A stretch of 64,000 bases of DNA, taken from the NCBI GenBank assembly GCA_001899685.1, contig MKWG01000011.1, positions 334,938-398,937 on the forward strand, read 5' to 3'. Shown here one piece after another: positions 15,809 through 24,870 of this stretch. The notes under the pieces are model-generated. The model did no database searches. It saw nothing but the letters and a program-made list of their open reading frames with translations, and was not told the DNA's origin. The position numbers were made by a program, and so were the translations under genes. This DNA is from Sphingobacteriales bacterium 44-15 (GTDB taxonomy: Bacteria; Bacteroidota; Bacteroidia; Chitinophagales; Chitinophagaceae). Each line of letters starts with the position of its first letter. The first letter of the stretch is position 1.

Positions 15809-16243
15809 TTATTTTCCCCCAATCAACTTCTCCAACTTCTCAATCATTTCCCTTTGCAATTGAAACATTCGCTCATATAGCTTTTTATTTTCTTCTAAAG
15901 CTTCCATCCACTTTTCAATTGGATTGATATTAAATGTAGGAGTATGTCCGGTATTCACAAATGAGCCTTCCTGAAAAGTATTCGATATAATATTCACCGC
16001 CTGTTCTTCATCAAAATTCTGAATGGCTTCGGCAGGTATTTTTAAAGCGGTGGCAATTTGCTGCAGCAGGGTAGGGTCTATGGTTTCCTTTTGCTCCAGT
16101 AAAGAAATCTTTTGCTGGTTCCAGTCATCGCCCAAATCGGCAGCCAGCGCATCCTGTTTTATACCCAGCATTTCGCGGAAACGTTTGACGTTTCGGCCTT
16201 CATGTATTTTGTGGTTTGGCATAGTATCAGAAGTTATCATCAT
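15809..16243 (-). CDS. XRE-family regulator with coiled-coil tail
   Basis: A 144-residue DNA-binding protein. Residues about 16-70 are an XRE helix-turn-helix (VKRFREMLGIKQDALAADLG, then WNQQKISLLEQ). Residues about 110-144 are a heptad-like coiled coil (EKWMEALEENKKLYERMFQL), probably for dimerisation. ATG at 16222 (MPNHKIHEGRN) is an alternative start. It heads the operon with the HEPN-like and SANT-like genes and is divergent from the SymE-like toxin gene, with only 63 bases between starts. It may repress both directions. Confidence 0.8.
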   Translation of the reverse strand: MMITSDTMPNHKIHEGRNVKRFREMLGIKQDALAADLGDDWNQQKISLLEQKETIDPTLLQQIATALKIPAEAIQNFDEEQAVNIISNTFQEGSFVNTGHTPTFNINPIEKWMEALEENKKLYERMFQLQREMIEKLEKLIGGK

Positions 16244-16306
16244 GCAAATTTAATTATTCATATCACAAAAGATGAACCATTAAGCAAAGCAGCTCCAACA
16301 AGACGT

Positions 16307-16495
16307 ATGACCGTTTGCAGCAAAGGATTTGAGCGGTTAAGTGGGCGACGATGCGTGTTTTTTCCTATCATCAGCTTAAGCGGTAAATGGCTTCAGGATA
16401 GTGGTTTTAAAATTGGTCATACGGTAGATATTACTTGTGAGGATGGCAAGCTAACTATTACTGTGTCGAAAGAACAACGATACGTAGATATATAA
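16307..16495 (+). CDS. SymE-like toxin
   Basis: A 62-residue protein from ATG 16307: MTVCSKGFERLSG, then FPIISLSGKWLQDSGFKIGHTVDIT and a final strand GKLTITV. The SLSGKWL...GF..G signature is that of the SymE family, an AbrB-like fold toxin that in E. coli is induced by the SOS response and silenced by the antisense RNA SymR. The frame is open further upstream without a good start codon, so the true start could be a rare codon. It is divergent from the XRE regulator and followed 14 bases later by a 67-residue gene. Confidence 0.7.
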   Translation: MTVCSKGFERLSGRRCVFFPIISLSGKWLQDSGFKIGHTVDITCEDGKLTITVSKEQRYVDI

Positions 16496-16509
16496 ACCTC
16501 GAATCAGCA

Positions 16510-16713
16510 ATGAAAAAGTCGAAGTATTTTAAACAATGGCGGCAACAGCACCCGGCAAAGCGTGTAAATGGTCATTTGCGCCAGTTATTAGCCCATTACG
16601 TTAGTTTTTTCCCCGAAGGTTCTATATCTGAATTAAGTGAATTAGTATTGGATATAACTGCTTTAATGGAATTGATAGATATTTCGGAAAAGGAAAAACA
16701 TTATGTTAAGTAA
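16510..16713 (+). CDS. Small unknown protein following SymE-like gene
   Basis: A 67-residue protein, unrecognised. The first third is basic (MKKSKYFKQWRQQHPAKRVNGHLR), the rest helical and acidic (ISELSELVLDITALMELIDISEKE). It is 14 bases after the SymE-like gene on the same strand, so the two probably share a transcript. A partner or antitoxin role is possible only by position. The 3' end is followed by inverted repeats. Confidence 0.5.
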   Translation: MKKSKYFKQWRQQHPAKRVNGHLRQLLAHYVSFFPEGSISELSELVLDITALMELIDISEKEKHYVK

Positions 16714-16724
16714 GCGGATTTGCT

Positions 16725-17311
16725 CTAACGGCCTTAATGCCGCAGCGTTAAGAAAATGAGCGGAGTGAAGCGTTAAAAAATGCCTGCTGTCCGAAGCGTA
16801 GGCGTAGCCGTAGCAAGTTCAGGCATTTTAGCGAAACGTAGCTCATTTTTAGCGAGGCATTACAGCCTTGATTTTTTGGTTCTTTTGCATCAAGGCAAAA
16901 GAACATATAGATAAATACCGCGAGCGTCAGCCTGGAAAAATGCAAAAAAGAAAGCCGGCGAAGCGGCGCACATTGCATTTTTTACAGGCCAGCGAGCGAC
17001 CATTAAAAAAAGAAGCAGAGCAAAAAAGGCAAAAATTTTAAAGACATAAATACGTCATAGCGGAATTGGCGCCAGTAAAATTTTCCTGCGTAAGTTTTCA
17101 ATAACCGCAGGAAATTTTACCAGCCAATTAGGACAAAACGGATAAGCCCGAATTTTTGGAAAAAATTCACCATTGAGCCGAAGGCGTCCTTTATTTACCC
17201 GCAGGGCAAGCGTAGTGCAACGGAGCGCAGACATAATATAAATTATAGCTGACAAACGGCTTAGCCAGCCTCCGCAGCGACTGCTCGTTTTGTCCTATAA
17301 TTTATATTATG
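16725..17311. repeat. Cluster of nested inverted repeats
   Basis: Successive or nested palindromes: AAAATGAGC (16753-16761) with GCTCATTTT (16841-16849), enclosing AAAATGCCTG (16777-16786) with CAGGCATTTT (16820-16829); GTTCTTTTGC (16879-16888) with GCAAAAGAAC (16895-16904); AAAAATGCAA (16936-16945) with TTGCATTTTT (16973-16982); 17076-17090 with 17106-17119; AGGACAAAACG (17130-17140) with CGTTTTGTCCT (17286-17296), enclosing CATAATATAAATTATA (17232-17247) with its exact complement at 17296-17311. No credible gene. Such blocks recall the spacer DNA of Bacteroidota conjugative elements (recollection). Confidence 0.75.
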
Positions 17312-17557
17312 TTAAATATAAGATTCACCACATTCTCCTTCCTCCCCATCTGTCCCTATCCCAGAAATCCAGGGTAATGCACCTTAAGCTATAAGGCTAC
17401 AAATCATTTCTATAAAAATTTTTTAAATTATTATTCTGAATTACAATTGCCTTGGAATGTTATATAAAATCAATGGTTATATTTCAAGCACACAAAAGTT
17501 TTCTTTGCGCTCTTCGCTTCCTTTCCCGCTTTGCGCGAAATCCAATAATTTGCACAG
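17312..17557. other. Intergenic stretch upstream of the DUF6454 gene
   Basis: No gene seen. The last 75 bases contain CTTTGCGCTCTTCGC and CCGCTTTGCGCGAAATCC words that belong to the same loose repeat class as 40322-40510 and 55725-55765. Any promoter of the next gene must lie here, but no clean TAnnTTTG box is visible. Confidence 0.4.
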
Positions 17558-18496
17558 ATGAAACATTCCTTTCCCCGCTTTTTATTGCTCACTGCTTTAA
17601 CCTGGCATTCCACCGGATTTGCTCAGCCATCAAAACAGCTGGAAAAAGAACCTCAAACAACAGAGTTATTTTCAAAACTTTCTGAAAACAGTAAATGGAG
17701 AAAGATCGCAGCAATTCCGCTTGATTTCCATACCTGGCATCCGCAGGGACTCACCAAAGTGGGCGATGTCTTTTTTCTTACCGCGGTGAAAGTGATGCGC
17801 ACTCCCCGGAGGTATGAGCAGCCGGTGAACGGATTTGACCGCGACACCGGTGAAGGCGAAGGATTGCTGTTCAGGTTCAGTGCGGAAGGTAAGCTGCTCG
17901 ACAGCCTGCGCCTTGACCACGGCAGCATCTACCACCCGGGCGGCATTGACTTTGACGGTAAAAATATATGGGTGCCGGTTTGCGAGTACCGTCCTTTCGG
18001 GAACTCTATAATATATAAGGTAAATCCTTCCACCATGCAGGCCACGGCTATGGATACCCTCCATGATGCCATTGGCGCTGTGGCATATAACCGGCAATCT
18101 TCCACGCTTGCCGGCATGAACTGGGGCAGCCGAAAATTCTATCGCTGGCAGCTAAGGGAGCACCGGTTGCAACTGGAAAATAAGGAAGGAACAGTCAACC
18201 CCCATTTTTATGTAGATTACCAGGATTGCAATTATGCCGGCAACGGTCAGATGATCTGCTCGGGATTAAGAGCTTATCAAAACAGTACAGGTGAAAATAT
18301 CCGCCTCGGCGGACTGGAGATGATAGATATGCAGTCATATACTGCCACCATGCAGTGGCCGGTGACAGAATATTCTGCGAAAGGAACCGTTATGTCGCAA
18401 AACCCGTTCTATATAGAAAGCGTGAACGGTAAGCTGCAACTGTTTTTTATTCCTGATGACAATGTATCGGTCATGTATATTTACCGGTTGGAATAA
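17558..18496 (+). CDS. DUF6454 family secreted protein
   Basis: A 312-residue exported protein with a Sec signal peptide ending GFAQ near residue 23. The sequence contains propeller-like strands such as HPQGLTKVGDVFFLTAVKV, HPGGIDFDGKNIWVPVCEYRP and GAVAYNRQSSTLAGMNWGSRKFY, as in DUF6454 proteins. No enzymatic residues can be named. It stands alone and converges with the TPR gene; a shared hairpin lies between them. Confidence 0.75.
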   Translation: MKHSFPRFLLLTALTWHSTGFAQPSKQLEKEPQTTELFSKLSENSKWRKIAAIPLDFHTWHPQGLTKVGDVFFLTAVKVMRTPRRYEQPVNGFDRDTGEGEGLLFRFSAEGKLLDSLRLDHGSIYHPGGIDFDGKNIWVPVCEYRPFGNSIIYKVNPSTMQATAMDTLHDAIGAVAYNRQSSTLAGMNWGSRKFYRWQLREHRLQLENKEGTVNPHFYVDYQDCNYAGNGQMICSGLRAYQNSTGENIRLGGLEMIDMQSYTATMQWPVTEYSAKGTVMSQNPFYIESVNGKLQLFFIPDDNVSVMYIYRLE

Positions 18497-18513
18497 GCCT
18501 TAAGAAGGTACAT

Positions 18514-18545
18514 AAAAAACAGACCGCCCATAATGAGCGGTCTGT
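18514..18545 (-). terminator. Rho-independent terminator after the TPR gene
   Basis: A perfect stem ACAGACCGC (18519-18527) with GCGGTCTGT (18537-18545) and a 9-base loop. Read on the minus strand it is followed by six T residues (AAAAAA at 18513-18518 on the plus strand), so it serves the TPR gene; it may also slow transcription of the convergent DUF6454 gene. Confidence 0.85.
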
Positions 18546-18568
18546 ATAGTACTGGTCAAAAAAGGCGT

Positions 18569-19834
18569 TTATTTTGAATCAGCTTCATCATATTTCTTCT
18601 GGTAGAAATCAGCCTTGGCTTTATCTTTTTTCCTGTCGTAGCAATAAGCCAGGTTATTACATGCGGATTTATACTCCGACTTTTCAGAAAGCTTGAGGTT
18701 GGATTTGCTATCCAGTTCTTTGAACACTACTTCAAAAGGAGGAATAGCCTTTTCGCATAATGCTACTACTTGTGCTTTGATATCGGCTTTCTTTTTCACA
18801 TCATCAGGATTGGTGCCTTTGATTTTATTGGCATCATCTTCCAGAAACAAAGCCTGGTTGAAATAATGTTTAGCCAGGTTCAGGTTGGCTTCCAGGGCAT
18901 CAGGCTTGATCGCCAATGCTTTTTTATAAAGGTCTTCAATTTTTGCGCAACGCTCAGCATAATCGGCCGGGCGGTCTTTAGCTTCGCTCACATGCGTTTC
19001 GTTGAAAAGCTCGTTGGCATAGTCCAGGATCATATCATAATTCTGCGGGTTGGCAGCGATCAGCTCTTCGTATTTTGCATATATTGCTTTCTTATCGCCC
19101 TGGCTGCGCAGGTAATCAAACTCTACCAGCGGCAGGTAATCATCTTTAGGATACAATTCTTCGCCCTCTTTTACGTATTTCAGCATGTTCGGAATATCTT
19201 TTTTGTCGAGGTAGTGTTTCGCGAGATAACGGTAAATAGTTACATGTTCCGGCTTGGCGCCTACTTTAGCATCTGCCAGTTGCTGGAAAAGGCTTACAGC
19301 TTCATCTTCCTTTTTGGCATTCATGGCGCTCAGCGCTGAATAATAGGCCAGCGTGGTATCCAGTTTGGAAAGTCCCCATCCGTTAGAGAAAATAAAAGCG
19401 CTTATGGCATTGGATTTTTTAAAGCTTGCCAGGGCGTCTTCATATTTTTCTGCATTGTACTGGCTGGCGCCGAGATCGAAATAACCTGCATATAATTCAT
19501 AGACAGGTTTATAATTATCTAAGGTCAGGAGCGTTGTCGTTTCATTCTTGTCAATTTCCTGTGCTTTTTTTATGGCTTCAAAAGCATCGGCCCTGCCGTC
19601 GGGAACAAGAGTTTTGAATTTATCGCTGGCAGCAATGGCGCCGTATATCTTGGCTTTGGTGATCCACACATCAGCCTTTTTCTGCTGCTTGGGATTCGCC
19701 AGTAAATTATCTATGCCTTCCTTTGCTTTATCAAGCTCATTGTTCTTCAGCATATCTTTCACCTTGTCGATGTTTTGCGCCGAAGCCCCCAGTGTGATAA
19801 TTGCAAGTAAGGTTCCAAGGATTACTCTTTTCAT
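18569..19834 (-). CDS. Secreted tetratricopeptide-repeat protein
   Basis: A 421-residue periplasmic protein with a signal peptide (MKRVILGTLLAIITLGASAQ). Several helix-turn-helix units fit TPRs, for example DLGASQYNAEKYEDALASFKKS, LFQQLADAKVG...YRYLAKHYLDKKD and the C-terminal ACNNLAYCYDRKKDKAKADFYQKKYDEA. TPR proteins act as scaffolds; the partner is not shown. It is 41 bases after the gyrA stop on the same strand, so it may be cotranscribed with gyrA, and ends at a strong terminator. Confidence 0.85.
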   Translation of the reverse strand: MKRVILGTLLAIITLGASAQNIDKVKDMLKNNELDKAKEGIDNLLANPKQQKKADVWITKAKIYGAIAASDKFKTLVPDGRADAFEAIKKAQEIDKNETTTLLTLDNYKPVYELYAGYFDLGASQYNAEKYEDALASFKKSNAISAFIFSNGWGLSKLDTTLAYYSALSAMNAKKEDEAVSLFQQLADAKVGAKPEHVTIYRYLAKHYLDKKDIPNMLKYVKEGEELYPKDDYLPLVEFDYLRSQGDKKAIYAKYEELIAANPQNYDMILDYANELFNETHVSEAKDRPADYAERCAKIEDLYKKALAIKPDALEANLNLAKHYFNQALFLEDDANKIKGTNPDDVKKKADIKAQVVALCEKAIPPFEVVFKELDSKSNLKLSEKSEYKSACNNLAYCYDRKKDKAKADFYQKKYDEADSK

Positions 19835-19875
19835 GTTCTGTAGTTGATTTTATAATATAAACTGGTTAAGTAAAA

Positions 19876-22482
19876 TTATTCCGTGTCTGCAGAAGTGCTT
19901 TCTTCATTGCTGCTGCTTTCTCCCTGCCCGTTATCCTGCTGCACATTGCCTTCATTTTCAGTAACTGTGTGGTCATTCTCCGCTTCATATTTTGCCAGCT
20001 TGGTAATAGCGGCTATTTCATCCTCTTCATCTAAGCGTATCAGCTTCACACCCTGTGTAGCCCTTCCCTGCCGGCTTACCTGTGTCACAGACATCCGTAT
20101 GGTCAGTCCCGATCTGCAGGTGATCATCAGGTCTTCATCTTCCGCAACATCCAATATGCCCACCAAAGCCCCTGTTTTATCTGTAACATTAATAGTCTTC
20201 ACTCCTTTTCCGCCGCGGTTAGTGATCCGGTAAACATCTTCACCGCTTTCGTCTGTTATGGCAGTTCTTTTTCCAAACCCTTTTTCACTCACCACCAGCA
20301 CAGTTTTTGACCTGTCTTCCTTTTTGACACAAATCATGCCAACCACCGCATCATTGGCATCATCTACTTCTATTCCCGCGACGCCTATAGCGCCACGTCC
20401 CGTAGCACGGACTTTGCTCTCCGGGAATCTTATGGCCCTGCCGCTCTTCACAGCCATCATGATCTCGCTTTCGCCATCCGTCATTTTTGCTTCGAGCAGT
20501 TCATCTCCTTCTACGATGGTAATAGCATTGACACCGGTTGCACGCGGTCTGCTAAAATCTTCTAAAACTGTTTTCTTGATGATGCCTTTGCGTGTACAAA
20601 GAACAATATAGTGATTCTTAACAAAAGCTTCATCATCAAGATTTTTTACATCAATGATGGCTCTTACCTTATCGTCCTGCGGCAATTGTATAAGATTCTG
20701 AATAGCCCTTCCCTTACTGGTCTTATCGCCTTCCGGCAATTGATATACTTTCAGCCAGTAACAGCGCCCTTTTTCCGTAAAGAAAAGCATGGTATGATGC
20801 GTGGACGCCACAAAGAGATGCTCTATCCAGTCTTCTTCCTTGGTCTTACCACCGATAGCGCCGCGGCCGCCTCGGTTCTGCTGGCGGTATTCGGTAGCAG
20901 AAGTCCTCTTAATATACCCTTCATGCGATATGGTGATCACCACATCTTCTTCTTCTATCAGGTCTTCCACCCGCATCTCGTCGGCAAGATACTGGATCTC
21001 CGTTTTACGGGCATCGCCATACTTTTCCTTTATTTCGAGCAACTCGGTTTTTATAAGCTCATAGCGCTTGCCTTCATCTCCGAGCAGATCTTTCAGATAA
21101 GTGATGAGCTTCATGATCTCATCATACTCTTCTTTGATCTTATTGCGCTCCATACCGGTAAGGCGCTGCAATCTCAGTTCAAGTATCGCTTTTGCCTGCA
21201 CTTCATCCAATCCCCATCCTGCGCTGATCAGTCCTTCTTTAGCCGCTTCAGGCGTAGGTGAATTCCTTATAAGGGTGATCACTTCGTCTAAGTGATCCAG
21301 CGCTATCAGGTAACCCTGCAGGATATGCGCTTTTTTCTCTGCTTCCCTCAACTCGTATCTGGCTCTTCTCACCACTACTTCGTGCCGGAACTCTACAAAC
21401 TCGCTGATAAGGTCTTTTATGTTTAAGATCTTCGGTCTTCCTTTTACAATAGCTACATTGTTGATCCCGTAAGAGGTTTGCAGCTCAGTATGCTTGTACA
21501 ACTGGTTGATCACCACATTGGCAATAGCATCTCTTTTCAGGTCTACTACTATCCTGGTGCCGTCTTTTTCAGTAGATTCATTGTTGACATGAGCAATACC
21601 TTCTATGATCTTTTCATTTACCAGCTCACCTATTTTGTTGGTTAGCGTATCGCGGCTTACCTGGTAAGGCACTTCCGTAATGATCACCTGCTCCCTGCCG
21701 CTGGGTTTGGTATCTACCTGTAGTTTGCCCCGCAGCACTACCCTGCCCCGCCCGTAGTGCATGGCTGATCTTATTCCTTCATAACCGTAGATCACTCCAC
21801 CGGTGGGAAAATCAGGGGCTTTTACGATCTGGATGAGCTCTTCAATGGTAATATCTTTATTATCTATATAGGCGATACAACCTCCAATGACCTCAGTAAG
21901 ATTGTGCGGCATCATGTTGGTAGCCATACCCACGGCAATACCGCTTGAGCCATTGACCAGCAGTTGCGGGATGCGGGTGGGCAAAATGGTCGGCTCTTTT
22001 TCAGAGTCATCAAAATTGAGCTGAAAATCTACCGTATCTTTTTCTATATCGTCCAGCATGTGCTCAGCAAGCCGCTGAAGTCTTACCTCTGTATACCGCA
22101 TTGCCGCGGGGCCATCCCCGTCCTGGTTCCCGAAATTCCCCTGTTTGTCTACCAGGGTGTACCGCATGTTCCAGTCCTGCGCCATCCGCACCATGGCATC
22201 ATATACCGAGCTGTCTCCGTGAGGATGGTATTTACCCAGCACCTCTCCTACTACACGGGCTGATTTCTTATAGGGCCTGTTGTAATTAAGACCCAGCTCA
22301 TTCATAGCAAATAAGATCCTGCGATGCACCGGCTTCAACCCATCCCGCACATCAGGCAGGGCGCGGCCGACGATCACGCTCATTGAATAATCAATGTAGG
22401 CTGTTTTCATCTGCTCTTCAATATTCACCTGGATAATGCGGTCGCTGTCGTTGGTTTCGTGGGGCGTAATGTTCTCTTCCAT
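19876..22482 (-). CDS. gyrA: DNA gyrase subunit A
   Basis: The breakage-reunion subunit of gyrase, which supercoils DNA with GyrB. The start at 22482 ([10 protein letters not shown]) is preferred over 22548, whose extra residues overlap the promoter. Catalytic tyrosine is Y130 in AAMRYTEVR. The quinolone region reads [10 protein letters not shown], so the positions equal to E. coli S83 and D87 are the sensitive S91 and D95. The GyrA box is QNRGGRG in the C-terminal pinwheel domain. The tail of about 40 residues is acidic and low complexity. Length 868 residues. Confidence 0.97.
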   Translation of the reverse strand: MEENITPHETNDSDRIIQVNIEEQMKTAYIDYSMSVIVGRALPDVRDGLKPVHRRILFAMNELGLNYNRPYKKSARVVGEVLGKYHPHGDSSVYDAMVRMAQDWNMRYTLVDKQGNFGNQDGDGPAAMRYTEVRLQRLAEHMLDDIEKDTVDFQLNFDDSEKEPTILPTRIPQLLVNGSSGIAVGMATNMMPHNLTEVIGGCIAYIDNKDITIEELIQIVKAPDFPTGGVIYGYEGIRSAMHYGRGRVVLRGKLQVDTKPSGREQVIITEVPYQVSRDTLTNKIGELVNEKIIEGIAHVNNESTEKDGTRIVVDLKRDAIANVVINQLYKHTELQTSYGINNVAIVKGRPKILNIKDLISEFVEFRHEVVVRRARYELREAEKKAHILQGYLIALDHLDEVITLIRNSPTPEAAKEGLISAGWGLDEVQAKAILELRLQRLTGMERNKIKEEYDEIMKLITYLKDLLGDEGKRYELIKTELLEIKEKYGDARKTEIQYLADEMRVEDLIEEEDVVITISHEGYIKRTSATEYRQQNRGGRGAIGGKTKEEDWIEHLFVASTHHTMLFFTEKGRCYWLKVYQLPEGDKTSKGRAIQNLIQLPQDDKVRAIIDVKNLDDEAFVKNHYIVLCTRKGIIKKTVLEDFSRPRATGVNAITIVEGDELLEAKMTDGESEIMMAVKSGRAIRFPESKVRATGRGAIGVAGIEVDDANDAVVGMICVKKEDRSKTVLVVSEKGFGKRTAITDESGEDVYRITNRGGKGVKTINVTDKTGALVGILDVAEDEDLMITCRSGLTIRMSVTQVSRQGRATQGVKLIRLDEEDEIAAITKLAKYEAENDHTVTENEGNVQQDNGQGESSSNEESTSADTE

Positions 22483-22534
22483 AATGCTTTTTCCCTGTTC
22501 TGAACTTTGTAGTGTATGGTGATTAAAATACCTG

Positions 22535-22569
22535 CAAATGTACCGCATTTACAGCGCTTTTCGTCCAAA
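22535..22569 (-). promoter_or_regulatory. Promoter of gyrA
   Basis: On the minus strand, TACATTTG (22542-22535) fits the Bacteroidota -7 box TAnnTTTG, and TTTG (22569-22566) 23 bases upstream can be the -33 element. The start codon at 22482 follows after about 45 bases. Confidence 0.55.
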
Positions 22570-22660
22570 AGGATGGCTTTATTCTGTCCTTTTTTTCCAC
22601 GGATGTGCATATAATAACTCTGGAAATCACTTACATTGCCATATAAAAGCATTATCGCCG

Positions 22661-23953
22661 GTGAATAAGATTTTATTGATAGGGGCCGGGAAGTCCACCA
22701 CTGTGCTCATTGAATACCTGAAGAAAAAATGCCTTGAGCATGACTGGCATTTAACTGTTGCGGACAGCGATCTGAAGCTGGCGCAAAACAAGCTGAAGGG
22801 GGCTGCGAATACCGCTGCAATGCATATCAATATTCATAATGAGGAGCAAACAAGGACTGCTGTCCGTCAGGCAGATATTGTTATTTCGATGCTGCCCGCA
22901 TCACTTCACTTTTTGGTAGCGCAGGCCTGTATGGAAGCAGGCAGGCATCTGCTCACTGCTTCTTATGTTGATCCTAACATCCGTGCTTCTGCAGCAACCA
23001 TACAACAAAAAGGGCTGTTGTTTTTGTGTGAAATGGGGCTTGACCCCGGTATAGATCACATGAGCGCGATGCAGTTGATCCACCGTATACAAAAAGACGG
23101 TGGTAAAATAACATCCTTTCATTCACATTGTGGCGGACTGATAGCGCCTGAAAGTGATAATAACCCCTGGCATTATAAAATAAGCTGGAACCCGCGGAAT
23201 ATAGTACTGGCTGGAAAAGCAGGAGCGGTATACAAGAGCGAAGGCAGGATCATATACCTGCCGTATGAACTATTATTTGATGAAAACAGAACAATTGAAG
23301 TAGCAGGGGAAGGCCTATACGCGTGGTATCCCAACAGGGACGCGGTGAGCTATAGCAAGCTCTACGGGCTGGAAAACTGTGATACATTTATACGTACCAC
23401 CTTACGGCATCCTGATTTTTGTTTGGGATGGAAGAAAATAGTTGAGCTGAAGCTTACGGACGAGGATAAGCGCTATGATACCGCCAATCTTAGCTATGTT
23501 TCTTTTTTAAAGCAGCATCTTGCCCATCACCGGTTAACTGATGACGCCACTCCAAAGCAAAAAATGCTTTTATCCTACCTGGGTCTATACAGCAATGAGG
23601 TCATTGATAAAGGCTTGCTCACTGCTGCTGACATACTCCAGTCCTGCGCTGAAAATACATTGATGCTGCAGCCGGGCGACAGGGACATGATCATTATGAT
23701 GCATGAAATAGGCTGCCAAACCGGGAGAATACAAAGTAAAATTATAAGTTCCCTGGTTATAAAAGGAAAGAACAGCCTTGAGACCGCTATGGCAAAAACA
23801 GTAGGACTTCCGCTTGGCATTGCCGCTGTAATGATACTGAAAGGTAAGATCAGGCTGACGGGATTGCATATCCCTATAGTACCGGAGATCTATGAGCCGG
23901 TTTTAAAAGAGCTGGAGAATGAGGGAATAATATTTACGGAAGAAAAAAGATGA
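22661..23953 (+). CDS. Saccharopine dehydrogenase-like oxidoreductase
   Basis: The GTG at 22661 is chosen as start because it places the Rossmann motif (VNKILLIGAGKST, GxGxS/G type) at the very N-terminus; the frame is open upstream to 22538 but that part overlaps the gyrA promoter. N-terminal NAD(P) domain to about 130, then the saccharopine dehydrogenase C-terminal domain with FLCEMGLDPGIDHMSAM and SHCGGL. In bacteria such proteins act in lysine or polyamine (carboxyspermidine) metabolism; the substrate is not settled by sequence. About 430 residues, divergent from gyrA. Confidence 0.82.
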   Translation: MNKILLIGAGKSTTVLIEYLKKKCLEHDWHLTVADSDLKLAQNKLKGAANTAAMHINIHNEEQTRTAVRQADIVISMLPASLHFLVAQACMEAGRHLLTASYVDPNIRASAATIQQKGLLFLCEMGLDPGIDHMSAMQLIHRIQKDGGKITSFHSHCGGLIAPESDNNPWHYKISWNPRNIVLAGKAGAVYKSEGRIIYLPYELLFDENRTIEVAGEGLYAWYPNRDAVSYSKLYGLENCDTFIRTTLRHPDFCLGWKKIVELKLTDEDKRYDTANLSYVSFLKQHLAHHRLTDDATPKQKMLLSYLGLYSNEVIDKGLLTAADILQSCAENTLMLQPGDRDMIIMMHEIGCQTGRIQSKIISSLVIKGKNSLETAMAKTVGLPLGIAAVMILKGKIRLTGLHIPIVPEIYEPVLKELENEGIIFTEEKR

Positions 23954-24039
23954 ACCACTGAAGTCCGGGGGGGTGTTATTTGACGTTTATCGTTTGTAAG
24001 TTATGGAAAAGAGACAACTCATCAATATTTACGAGCGGC

Positions 24040-24735
24040 TTAATCCTCCCGATATTTTGCAAGCAATACAGTCAGCTCCTTCACTCCTGCTGTCGCCGGC
24101 TTTTCAATGGCTACTATATCACGAAGTGAAGAAGTGTATGGGATTTTCTTATCAATGAATTTGGGTATCTGATGCGGAGTATAATTGATCAGTCCTGCTG
24201 CGGGGTATGCCGCCAGTGATGTACCGATAACTGCAAAAATATCGGCAGAACCGGTCAGCCGCATTGCCGGCTCTATCATAGGAACTGCTTCTTCAAACCA
24301 CACAATATCAGGCCGGAGTTGTGCACCATCCCCTCCCCTGTCGCCTATTTGTATATCATTCCGTATATCATATACCAGGCTTTCATTTTTTTCACTGCGC
24401 ATTTTGAAAATTTCTCCATGCAGGTGCAGCACTTTGGAGGAGCCTGCACGCTCATGCAGATCATCAATATTCTGAGTGATTATATGCACATCAAAGTCCT
24501 TCTCCAGCGCTGCCAGGCCGTAATGCGCTGCATTGGGGTGGGCGTCTGCCACATTCTGCCGCCGCATATTATAAAAATCCAGCACCAGCTTCGGGTCTTT
24601 CCTCCACCCGCGGGGCGTGGCTACCTCTTCCACGTTGTAGCCCTCCCACAAACCATCACTATCCCTGAAAGTTTTCAACCCACTCTCCGCACTGATGCCT
24701 GCGCCGGTAAGCACCACCAGCTTTTTCTGTGCCAT
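24040..24735 (-). CDS. cobB: Sirtuin NAD-dependent deacylase without zinc cysteines
   Basis: A compact 231-residue Sir2 protein that removes acyl groups from lysines using NAD. Motifs: GAGISAESGLKTFRD (11-25), TQNIDDLHERAG (87-98) and the catalytic H106 in HLHGEIF. Y55 and R58 in FYNMRR match the Y-x-x-R acyl-acid-binding pair of class III sirtuins, so desuccinylase-type activity is likely. The usual four zinc-binding cysteines are absent: the region after H106 reads KMRSEKNESLVYDIRN. A C-terminal GTSLAAYPAAGL completes the NAD fold. Zinc-free class III members are known, so this is probably functional. Confidence 0.92.
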   Translation of the reverse strand: MAQKKLVVLTGAGISAESGLKTFRDSDGLWEGYNVEEVATPRGWRKDPKLVLDFYNMRRQNVADAHPNAAHYGLAALEKDFDVHIITQNIDDLHERAGSSKVLHLHGEIFKMRSEKNESLVYDIRNDIQIGDRGGDGAQLRPDIVWFEEAVPMIEPAMRLTGSADIFAVIGTSLAAYPAAGLINYTPHQIPKFIDKKIPYTSSLRDIVAIEKPATAGVKELTVLLAKYRED

Positions 24736-24770
24736 AATAAACCGTTTGATAAGCCGAATGTATAAAAAAA

Positions 24771-24843
24771 TTAGCTGTCAGCTTTGAGCTATCAGGTATC
24801 TGCGCTCATAGCCCACAGCTGACTGCTGATAGCTGACAGCTAA
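24771..24843. repeat. AGCTGTCAGCT palindrome
   Basis: A perfect 13-base inverted repeat: TTAGCTGTCAGCT (24771-24783) against AGCTGACAGCTAA (24831-24843). The interior has more words of the same kind (GAGCTATCAG, CTGATAGC). It lies between two same-strand genes and is a separate word family from the GTGAGA palindromes, but of the same design. Confidence 0.75.
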
Positions 24844-24870
24844 AACAAAGATGCAGGAAATTGAAGTTGA

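Noticed and set aside
16748-17255. Two minus-strand frames of 76 and 66 codons
   Set aside because: They run through the nested inverted repeats and look like translated palindromes.
22370-22425. Quinolone resistance in gyrA
   Set aside because: The region reads HGDSSVYD, with sensitive residues at both hot-spot positions.
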